DNA of 7,272 nt from Roseimaritima sp. Its GTDB lineage: Bacteria; Planctomycetota; Planctomycetia; Pirellulales; Pirellulaceae. Made by a program: the position numbers and the translations under genes. The first letter of the stretch is position 1; each line of letters begins with the position of its first letter. Under the pieces are notes generated by a model. That model saw only the letters and a program-made list of their open reading frames with translations, had not been told where the DNA came from and did not search any database. The stretch covers positions 1-7,272 of the forward strand of contig SLFV01000326.1 of the NCBI GenBank assembly GCA_007124075.1. The letters are read 5' to 3'. This document shows, one piece after another, positions 1 to 5,932 of the stretch.

Positions 1-2225
1 AGTCAGCATCGCTGCAGATCCCGACCGATGGTCAACTGCAGCCACATCGCGGTTTGGCGTTTCATTGCGTTCGCGGTACCGCGCGTTTGGAGTCGCTACA
101 GGTTCGGCCCTGTGATCCCAGCTTGCTGGCCCCCCAAAGGACAACACCGCAGACGTTTTGGTTAACGGATGATCAACGGCTGGAAGGCCAGTTGCTGAGC
201 TATTCCGAGCAGACACGAGAGCTGCAGATTGAAACGCGGGAGGAAACGTTGCAGGTACCACTTGCCCAGGTGCAGTCCATTGTCAGCGATGCCCCAACTG
301 CCGATCAACCACGTGCGGAAACGGCGAAGCGAGCGATCTACCTCAGCACACAGGATGGGATGCGACTGCAGGGTGAATTCGGGGGTGTCCACCGCGAGAC
401 GATTCAATTGACTTGGACCTCCTCCGGCGACGAACTGGCGGTTCCAATAAATGACATTCGCAGCGTCGACTTTGCTGCTTGGCCGGTCGCCGAATCAAGT
501 GAACAGGATGACGTTGAGGTAGCGTTACTGGCCCCGCAGGCGTTTCTTTTAGGGCGGTTGCTGGACGCCACCGCTACCAGGCAGGACAGTTGCTTTTTAT
601 TTGTTCCCAATGGGGGAGCAAGTGGAAGTGTGTTGCGATTGGACGCAAAGGCCGAATTGTTGTTTGACCTGGAGGCGGTTGACCAATTGATCGACGCACC
701 GCAAAGCATCATGGCGGGCCGCTCGGACACACCGCTCGGTCCTCGAAATCAACCTGCCCAAGACCGTCCCGACCAAGTGGCGCTGCAGGTCGATGGTAAC
801 GCCGTAGTTGCTGAGCAGAAACCGCTTCCCCGGATTGCGGGAGCGCAGGCGGGTATCAGAATGGGCGGGATGGGAGGGATGGGCGCAGGCGACGCTTCAT
901 TCCCCACGGACTCGCAACACTCGGGAGGCTTTCCTCAACTCCATCTGCGCAGTGGTGATACCGTTGATTGTGAACTGCTGGCAATCGATGCCACGGGAGT
1001 GTTGGTTCGCCTGTCAGACGACCAACAGGTGCAGATTCCCCATGCTCGCATTCGTGCTGTGGAACTGCGCGGTGTCCAACGCGGCGGGGTCCCGTCGCGT
1101 GACGGCCAAATGCATAACGGCCAGCGCGAAGACGATCGACAGGGTGCAAGAGATCCCATGCAATTTGTCGGTTCGACACGGCGGGCCGACAGTCAAGGCC
1201 TGAGCGAACGCGAAGTCGATGCACGGTTGTTACGGTTACTAACAGTTCCACGAATGCGTAGGGACAATCCTCCCCGACATTTGTTGCGATCGGTCAATGG
1301 CGACTGGCTGCGCGGGGACATCGTGCGGTTTGACCCTACGGTCATCGTTGTACAATCGCGTCTGGAACAACAGCCAATTGCAACGGAAGTGGTTTCGCAA
1401 ATTATTTGGCTGCATGAAGATGAGACAGTGAAACCCGAGGGAACCCGTCAGGAAATCGACAGGGGGCCACGGGATGGTGAGACGGCCGGTCCGTCCGCCG
1501 CCCCGTCGGATCAGATGGGTTTAATTCAGGTCGTTCGTCAGGATGGTCGACGATTGTCGTTCAGGGCAGAACGTCTGCAAGCGACGACCCTGTTCGGGAC
1601 GAACGAAATCTTTGGTGCGTGTAGCCAAGACTTGACAAAGGTGAATCGAATTTTGGTCGGGATGCGTATTGCGGACGACGCCACCGAATTGCCGTTTGCC
1701 AACTTCCGCCTGCAGCACGCGGTCGATCCACTGGCTTTTCGAAAGGAAAATCCAACGGTGTCCAGTGGTCCGAACGCAGGATTGATCGGCCAGCCAGCCC
1801 CCAACTTCGAATTAGATTTGCTGGATGGGCAACGCTACCGGTTGCAGGATCAACGAGGCAGTGTCGTGGTCTTGGATTTCTGGGCCAGTTGGTGCGGTCC
1901 GTGCATGCAGACCATGCCCGAGGTTGACAGGATTGTCGGCCAGTACGGTGCACAGGACATTCAGTTGTTAGCGATCAATCTGCAGGAATCAGCGGAGAAG
2001 ATCCAACAAGCCTTGCAAAGGTTAAAATTAACAACGACGATTGCCTTGGACCGAGCAGGAGTGGTCGCTGAACGCTACGGCGCAACCGCGATCCCGCAGA
2101 CCGTTGTGATCGATCGCCAGGGGAATGTGACGCACCTGTTTATTGGCGGTGGCCAGCGAACCTTGCAACAACTAGAAGCCGCGATCGAATCGGTGATCAA
2201 TCCTCAATCGTCGGCAGGAGATTAA
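1..2225 (+). CDS. TlpA/ResA-type thioredoxin-domain protein with long repeat-rich N-terminal region (5' partial)
   Basis: The C-terminal ~147 residues are a TlpA/ResA-like thioredoxin fold, expected to reduce or exchange disulfides outside the cytoplasm. The redox motif WCGPC has cysteines encoded at 1893 and 1902, preceded by the strand VVVLDFWAS; the cis-proline loop AIPQT is at about 2091-2102. Counting from the TTG at 54, this domain spans residues 577-723. The preceding ~540 residues hold about six diverged beta-rich units (residues 34-79, 93-141, 155-206, 294-340, 407-455, 488-536), with a Gly/Met-rich stretch at 270-279 and hydrophilic linkers. The frame has no stop back to base 3, and the TTG at 54 has no convincing ribosome binding site, so I treat the gene as running in from the left; its signal peptide would lie outside. 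The first visible residues resemble the end of a lectin-like beta domain (inference). tdk follows after 9 bases. The redoxin call is secure; the role of the N-terminal part is unknown. Confidence 0.88.
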   Translation, partial: SASLQIPTDGQLQPHRGLAFHCVRGTARLESLQVRPCDPSLLAPQRTTPQTFWLTDDQRLEGQLLSYSEQTRELQIETREETLQVPLAQVQSIVSDAPTADQPRAETAKRAIYLSTQDGMRLQGEFGGVHRETIQLTWTSSGDELAVPINDIRSVDFAAWPVAESSEQDDVEVALLAPQAFLLGRLLDATATRQDSCFLFVPNGGASGSVLRLDAKAELLFDLEAVDQLIDAPQSIMAGRSDTPLGPRNQPAQDRPDQVALQVDGNAVVAEQKPLPRIAGAQAGIRMGGMGGMGAGDASFPTDSQHSGGFPQLHLRSGDTVDCELLAIDATGVLVRLSDDQQVQIPHARIRAVELRGVQRGGVPSRDGQMHNGQREDDRQGARDPMQFVGSTRRADSQGLSEREVDARLLRLLTVPRMRRDNPPRHLLRSVNGDWLRGDIVRFDPTVIVVQSRLEQQPIATEVVSQIIWLHEDETVKPEGTRQEIDRGPRDGETAGPSAAPSDQMGLIQVVRQDGRRLSFRAERLQATTLFGTNEIFGACSQDLTKVNRILVGMRIADDATELPFANFRLQHAVDPLAFRKENPTVSSGPNAGLIGQPAPNFELDLLDGQRYRLQDQRGSVVVLDFWASWCGPCMQTMPEVDRIVGQYGAQDIQLLAINLQESAEKIQQALQRLKLTTTIALDRAGVVAERYGATAIPQTVVIDRQGNVTHLFIGGGQRTLQQLEAAIESVINPQSSAGD

Positions 2226-2234
2226 CGGCGGACG

Positions 2235-2843
2235 ATGGCGAAGTTGTATTTTTATTACTCGGCAATGAACGCCGGCAAGTCCACGCTGCTGCTGCAATCA
2301 AGCTACAACTATCAGGAGCGCGGCATGCAAACGGTGATTTTCACACCCGCGATCGACGATCGTTTTGGCGCTGGCAAGGTGACGTCACGAATTGGTCTAC
2401 AGTCTGAAGCGCGGACCTTTTATCAGACCGACAATCTGTTCCAATTCGTGGAACAGGATTTGGTCCAGGGCCCGCTGCATTGCATTTTGGTGGATGAGGC
2501 TCAGTTTCTGACCAAGACCCAGGTTAGGCAATTGACCGACATCTGTGATCAGCTTCGCATTCCGGTGCTGGCCTACGGCCTGCGTACCGATTTTCAGGGC
2601 AACTTGTTCGAAGGAAGTATGTATTTGTTGGCCTTAGCAGATTCGCTTGTCGAGGTTAAAACGATTTGCCATTGTGGTCGGAAAGCCACTATGGTGCTGC
2701 GACTGGACCCCCAGGGCAGACCGATTCAGGCAGGGGAACAGGTTCAAATTGGCGGCAATGATCGATACATGTCTGTCTGTCGGCAGCATTTCAAGCAAGG
2801 ACTGGCTTATCGTGGCGGCGATCAGCTAAGTTTCGGGGATTAA
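2235..2843 (+). CDS. tdk: Thymidine kinase (type II, TK1-like)
   Basis: Phosphorylates thymidine to dTMP with ATP in the cytoplasmic pyrimidine salvage pathway. The 202-residue length is normal for bacterial Tdk (about 190-210). Visible motifs are the P-loop SAMNAGKS (residues 9-16), the Walker B/catalytic motif VDEAQF with Glu88 as likely base, and structural-zinc ligands Cys145, Cys147, Cys182 and His185 (CHC and CRQH). GLRTDF and the C-terminal IGGNDRY segment (lasso region, nucleoside binding) are also typical. The sequence resembles the enterobacterial enzyme along its whole length, including the [12 protein letters not shown] start, rather than the Firmicute form. ATG at 2235 fits the family N-terminus exactly. 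It sits 9 bases after the redoxin gene, with a weak GGCGGA (2227-2232) or a more distant AGGAG (2216-2220) as ribosome binding site, so translation may depend partly on coupling. The product is complete and no key residue is missing. Confidence 0.97.
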   Translation: MAKLYFYYSAMNAGKSTLLLQSSYNYQERGMQTVIFTPAIDDRFGAGKVTSRIGLQSEARTFYQTDNLFQFVEQDLVQGPLHCILVDEAQFLTKTQVRQLTDICDQLRIPVLAYGLRTDFQGNLFEGSMYLLALADSLVEVKTICHCGRKATMVLRLDPQGRPIQAGEQVQIGGNDRYMSVCRQHFKQGLAYRGGDQLSFGD

Positions 2844-2856
2844 AGAACCGTTTGAC

Positions 2857-2860
2857 GAGG
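2857..2860 (+). promoter_or_regulatory. Ribosome binding site deciding the GTG start of the P-II gene
   Basis: GAGG is followed by a 9-base spacer and GTG at 2870. The upstream in-frame TTG at 2852 would place this element inside the coding sequence and add six residues that P-II proteins do not have. Confidence 0.6.
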
Positions 2861-2869
2861 AATTGTTTC

Positions 2870-3172
2870 GTGAAACAAATTGTGGCAATCGTGAAGCCTT
2901 ACCTAACGCAGCGCGTCTTGGACAGCGTCGAACGCGCGCCTTTGGAGGGTATCAGCGTTGTCGAGGTCAAAGGGTTTGGGCGACAAAAGAGCTACTTGGA
3001 CCAATACGAAGCGGACGAGTACACAGAGGCTTTCCTGCCCAAGATTGAAATCACAATGTGGGTGGCAGAATCACGGGCAGAGGAAGTCCTGAATAAAGTA
3101 ATCACCGCGGCCCGCAGCGGGCGCATGGGGGATGGCAAGGTCTTTGTCGTGCCGGTATCGATGTTCCATTAG
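2870..3172 (+). CDS. Short, non-canonical P-II family signalling protein (GlnB/GlnK-like)
   Basis: P-II proteins are cytoplasmic trimers that bind ATP/ADP and 2-oxoglutarate and control nitrogen-related targets through the T-loop. From GTG at 2870 the product has 100 residues and aligns without gaps to GlnB: KGFGRQK at 34-40, Tyr51 (the uridylylation position of GlnB), FLPK with Lys58, and the B-loop signature SGRMGDGKVFV at 83-93. It departs from the norm in two ways. The T-loop tip reads YEADEY (46-51) where the family usually has YRGAEY, replacing Arg47. The protein also ends at residue 100, before the nucleotide-contacting arginines at about 101 and 103 and the final strand of 112-residue relatives. 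I prefer GTG 2870 to the TTG at 2852 because GAGG (2857-2860) lies 9 bases before it and the N-terminus then matches the family. It follows tdk by 26 bases. The fold is secure; the regulated target is unknown, and no ammonium transporter or glutamine synthetase gene is nearby. Confidence 0.9.
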   Translation: MKQIVAIVKPYLTQRVLDSVERAPLEGISVVEVKGFGRQKSYLDQYEADEYTEAFLPKIEITMWVAESRAEEVLNKVITAARSGRMGDGKVFVVPVSMFH

Positions 3173-3231
3173 CGACGCGGCAGATACCCTTGCTAGTTCG
3201 GCGAAGCCACAACCGCAATCGCCACCCAAAG
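3173..3231. other. Convergent intergenic gap without a recognisable terminator
   Basis: Only 59 bases separate the stop codons of the P-II gene and the zinc-ribbon gene, which face each other. I see no stable GC-rich hairpin with a T-run in either direction. Transcripts from the two sides therefore may overlap, or termination may rely on Rho. Confidence 0.4.
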
Positions 3232-3492
3232 CTATAGAAGTAGAAATGGCCACATGAAACCAAGCACAAACACAAGCAGCAGGAATAACGCCAAAAACTG
3301 TTGCCAGGGGCGGATTCGGGATGATAGTTGACGATCACCAAACTCGTCTTCAACGAATGCATCGTAATCGAAATCGTCTTCCCAGTCGTCTTCTAAATCC
3401 TCCTGACCGTCGTATCCGCAGTGCCTGCATGCTGCCGCGTGTGCAGGGACTTCACTATTGCAGTTCATGCAATGGGTCTTCTGTTCGTCCAT
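3232..3492 (-). CDS. Small zinc-ribbon protein with one C-terminal transmembrane segment
   Basis: An 86-residue protein of unknown role. Residues 8-25 form a zinc-ribbon-like knuckle pair, CMNC (Cys8, Cys11) and CRHC (Cys22, Cys25), followed by a Gly-Tyr. Residues 30-52 are strongly acidic (repeated Asp/Glu with aromatics). A short basic/polar stretch (RIRPW) then leads into a hydrophobic segment at about 65-86 that reaches the C-terminus, so it looks tail-anchored with the zinc ribbon in the cytoplasm (topology inferred). ATG at 3492 is preceded by AGGTGAG (3502-3508) at 9 bases. The frame stays open upstream into the peptidase gene, but that extension overlaps a well-supported gene antisense-free in the same strand and has no family features, so I use the short form. 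It lies 85 bases downstream of the peptidase stop and is probably co-transcribed. Small zinc-ribbon membrane proteins of this kind are common and poorly characterised; I cannot assign a function. Confidence 0.72.
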   Translation of the reverse strand: MDEQKTHCMNCNSEVPAHAAACRHCGYDGQEDLEDDWEDDFDYDAFVEDEFGDRQLSSRIRPWQQFLALFLLLVFVLGFMWPFLLL

Positions 3493-3501
3493 GGATTGAT
3501 G

Positions 3502-3508
3502 CTCACCT
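3502..3508 (-). promoter_or_regulatory. Ribosome binding site of the zinc-ribbon gene
   Basis: On the minus strand this reads AGGTGAG, 9 bases before ATG at 3492. It is the best such site near any possible start in this frame and supports the 86-residue product over the longer open frame that runs into the peptidase gene. Confidence 0.6.
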
Positions 3509-3577
3509 ACTTTCGGGCAGAAACCTGCACCCTCGGCCCCGCAGATCGGACCGCGGCAGGTACCAATTTGACGCGAC

Positions 3578-5812
3578 CTATTTGCAATAGCGTTCCAGCC
3601 AATCAAAAAATACCCGCGTCCAAAGTACGCCATTTTGCGGTTGCAAGACCCAATGCCCTTCCTCCGGAAAGTATAGGAAACGACTAGGGACACCTTGAAC
3701 CTGAGCCGCCGTGAATGCCTCCATTCCCTGCGTGACCGGCACACGAAAGTCTTGCTCCCCATGAATAACCAGCAAAGGTGTCCGCCAATTACCAACAAAC
3801 CGATGCGGTGAAAAACGTTCGTAGCGTTCGGCGGTTTCAACATTTTTCCAATAGGGCCCGCCCAAATCCCAGTTGACAAAGAACAGTTCTTCGGTCGATC
3901 CGTACATCGATTCCAAATTAAAGACCCCGCAATGGGAGATCATCGCACAAAAACGATCCGGGGAATTACCCATCAACCAATAAGTGGTGTAACCGCCAAA
4001 GCTTGCCCCTACCGCGGCAACGCGTTGTCGGTCGATCGTTGGATCCGCAATCATTGCATCGGTTGAGGCTAGAATGTCCTGCATCGCTTGCCCCCCCCAG
4101 TCACCGCTGATCTGGTCATTCCACTGGCGTCCAAATCCAGGCAGACCACGACGATTGACGGCTAGCACAACGTAACCTTTCGCCGCCATCAGATGAAAGT
4201 TCCAACGGTACGAAAACCATTGTCCGATTTGACCCTGCGGGCCTCCCTGACAATACGTCAACATGGGCCAAGTCCGCGACGTACTGGCATCATAATCAGG
4301 AGGGAGGATAATCCAATTGTGTATTTGCTTGCCGTCAGTGGCCGTGAAGTAACGCTCCTCAATCCGGGGTAGTTCCAGCTTGGTATACGCCCGACCGTTC
4401 ACGTCGGTGATGGTTGTCAGTTCGCTGCTGTCCAAATCGATGACCGCCAGTTCCGTCGGTCGCAGCATGTTCTGCTGTCGCACCAAAACCGCACCTCCCC
4501 CGGCAAAGGTGTCAACGACTGCAAAATCAAATCGCCCCGAAGAAATCGGTTTCACCTGTCGACCGGCAACATCAATTTGGTACACCTGAGTGGTACCCCG
4601 CGTTTCACTGTGGAAGAAAATTTGACGGCTGTCGGGCGACCACGTGGCGCGGTGGGTTGTCTGATCTAAACCTTCGGTGATTTCCCGCAGCAAACGTGTC
4701 GAGCGATCGTACAGCATGATCCGGTTTCGGTCCGATTCGAAACTGGCACGCTCCATCGAATGAAAAGCGATAAAATTCCCGTCGGGGGAATAGCGTGGTT
4801 CCATGTCATACCCCGGCATTCCCGGAGTGATGTGATGCAATGCTCCGCCTTCGACAGAAACCAGATAAATTCCGCTGTCAGTGCTTTGAGCCGGGTCGTT
4901 TACCAGTTTCAGTGTCAATGCGATTTCCTTACCGTCAGGCGAGAAATCAAACTGCTCGCTTCCACCAAAAGGAGGCAAAGGACAATCGGCTCGCATTCCC
5001 GGCATCAGATCACGCGGCTCACTCAATTCTCCCTGCTGGTCCAAACCAGCGACATGCAGATGGCTGTACTTGTAATCGTGCCACTGATTCCAATGACGGT
5101 ACAACAAACCATCAATAATCCGTGCGTTGGCCTTGGGTAAATCGGGGTAAAGCTCGTTTACCGTCGCATCCAATTTGACGCGAATCGTAAATGCGATCGC
5201 ATTACCGAGCGGGGAGGGCTTTAAATTCGCAATCCCCTCGTCCACGTACGTCAGTCGATTCAGCTCCCCCGTCTCCGGATCCAATAACCACGCTTGCGGT
5301 TTTTTCGCCGCCGATGCCACGTCCTTATCAGCAACGTCGGTTGCCCGCTTCTTTGCGTCCGTTGGATGACTTGGGTTGGCAGTCGTATTCCCTGGGGCGT
5401 CTGAATCCTGTCCCAAATCCCCCGGTGCGGTGAACAGAAGCTGTTCACCCGTAGGACGTTTCATCCAGCTTAGATTTCCCAGACCCTTAACATTCCTCAG
5501 CAAAGTTTGCGTTTTCTGCGCAGCCAACGGGCAGTCAAACCCGATTGCGGTCACCTTCGCTTGAAGGCTCTCCGGCGGAGTGGGGGCCAGCAGGTGTAGA
5601 GATGTTGTTCCCGTGTTTTCGCTGACATCGTAATGGGTGACCAAAAACGCAACACGCCCATCACTGGAAACCGCAGCATCACCAATACGCCCCAGTTCGG
5701 TCATCGTCTCCGGGGTTAATCGTTCCGCGCCTGCACGCTCCGCGAAAACAAAACAACTAATCGCCGCGACACAAAGTGACAAATAACGAAAACCAATCGA
5801 GCAGTAAGCCAT
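3578..5812 (-). CDS. Exported S9-family prolyl oligopeptidase-type serine peptidase
   Basis: A 744-residue serine peptidase, probably a periplasmic di- or oligopeptidase of the S9B/S9C (DPP or acylaminoacyl-peptidase-like) type. Residues 1-29 look like a signal peptide: a short polar start, a hydrophobic core (LSLCVAAISCFVF) and a cleavage motif AGA. Residues ~30-480 form a beta-propeller with recognisable blades (FSPDGKEIALT ~290, YSPDGNFIAFHS ~341, WSPDSRQIFFHS ~391). Residues ~490-744 are the alpha/beta-hydrolase domain, with nucleophile Ser604 in GASFGG, Asp688 in GEQDFRVP and His720 in EEGHWV. Residues ~132-172 form a low-complexity Asp/Lys/Ala/Thr-rich insert, probably a disordered loop. 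I chose ATG 5812, with GAGG at 5817-5820, over an in-frame TTG at 5842, because the signal peptide then starts properly. It lies downstream of ccsA and upstream of the zinc-ribbon gene on the same strand. The exact substrate preference cannot be read from sequence. Confidence 0.95.
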   Translation of the reverse strand: MAYCSIGFRYLSLCVAAISCFVFAERAGAERLTPETMTELGRIGDAAVSSDGRVAFLVTHYDVSENTGTTSLHLLAPTPPESLQAKVTAIGFDCPLAAQKTQTLLRNVKGLGNLSWMKRPTGEQLLFTAPGDLGQDSDAPGNTTANPSHPTDAKKRATDVADKDVASAAKKPQAWLLDPETGELNRLTYVDEGIANLKPSPLGNAIAFTIRVKLDATVNELYPDLPKANARIIDGLLYRHWNQWHDYKYSHLHVAGLDQQGELSEPRDLMPGMRADCPLPPFGGSEQFDFSPDGKEIALTLKLVNDPAQSTDSGIYLVSVEGGALHHITPGMPGYDMEPRYSPDGNFIAFHSMERASFESDRNRIMLYDRSTRLLREITEGLDQTTHRATWSPDSRQIFFHSETRGTTQVYQIDVAGRQVKPISSGRFDFAVVDTFAGGGAVLVRQQNMLRPTELAVIDLDSSELTTITDVNGRAYTKLELPRIEERYFTATDGKQIHNWIILPPDYDASTSRTWPMLTYCQGGPQGQIGQWFSYRWNFHLMAAKGYVVLAVNRRGLPGFGRQWNDQISGDWGGQAMQDILASTDAMIADPTIDRQRVAAVGASFGGYTTYWLMGNSPDRFCAMISHCGVFNLESMYGSTEELFFVNWDLGGPYWKNVETAERYERFSPHRFVGNWRTPLLVIHGEQDFRVPVTQGMEAFTAAQVQGVPSRFLYFPEEGHWVLQPQNGVLWTRVFFDWLERYCK

Positions 5813-5816
5813 TTTG

Positions 5817-5824
5817 CCTCTCTC
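5817..5824 (-). promoter_or_regulatory. Ribosome binding site deciding the peptidase start
   Basis: The minus strand reads GAGAGAGG, ending 4 bases before ATG at 5812. The spacing is short, but this is the only purine-rich element near either candidate start, and it lies within the coding sequence if the TTG at 5842 were used. Confidence 0.5.
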
Positions 5825-5897
5825 ATGCAGGGCGAAAAACAAAGTTTAGTTCAAATCAAACATGCCAACGATTCGGACCAGACACAATCCAAACCCA

Positions 5898-5912
5898 CCG
5901 TTCACCGAACGG
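5898..5912. repeat. 15-base inverted repeat between ccsA and the peptidase gene
   Basis: CCGTTC, a 3-base centre (ACC), then GAACGG gives a perfect 6-base inverted repeat. A further half-site AACGGT at 5921-5926 can pair with ACCGTT at 5897-5902, so two alternative stems share one arm. It could be an operator for the peptidase gene or a weak hairpin 3' of ccsA. There is no T-run after it in either direction, so a classical intrinsic terminator is unlikely. Confidence 0.35.
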
Positions 5913-5932
5913 GACCTAGAAACGGTCGATAC

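Larger units (their letters stand above)
5813..5932 (-). promoter_or_regulatory. Leader region of the peptidase gene (possible promoter)
   Basis: These 120 bases separate the ccsA stop from the peptidase ATG and are the longest noncoding stretch in the window. The half nearest the peptidase is AT-rich on the minus strand (about 5836-5862) and would suit a promoter, but I find no -35/-10 pair with standard spacing: TTGGCA is followed by TAAACT after only 14 bases. The far half holds the inverted repeat. The gene may have its own promoter or be read through from ccsA. Confidence 0.3.

Noticed and set aside
861..890. Gly/Met repeat as a mobile or CRISPR-like repeat
   Set aside because: It is a short in-frame GGM-type codon repeat in a linker, with no spacer structure and no copies elsewhere in the window.
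856..1251. Long minus-strand and alternative-frame open readings within the redoxin gene
   Set aside because: They have no recognisable domains, are rich in Arg/Ser/Pro as expected for shadow frames, and overlap a strongly supported gene.
3160..3230. Frameshift as the cause of the short P-II C-terminus
   Set aside because: Neither other forward frame after 3165 gives the usual RIRTGE-like ending, so a simple indel does not restore a canonical tail.
3515..3532. Possible hairpin GGGCAG-AAAC-CTGC-A-CC between the peptidase and zinc-ribbon genes
   Set aside because: The stem is short, contains a bulge and has no T-run, so I do not call it a terminator.
3493..3879. N-terminal extension of the zinc-ribbon frame (215-residue reading)
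   Set aside because: The extra residues overlap the end of the well-supported peptidase gene, show no domain pattern, and ATG 3492 has a good ribosome binding site.
5813..5842. TTG start at 5842 giving ten extra residues to the peptidase
   Set aside because: It puts a charged stretch (HERGK) before the signal peptide and has no ribosome binding site; ATG 5812 has GAGG upstream and gives a normal signal peptide.
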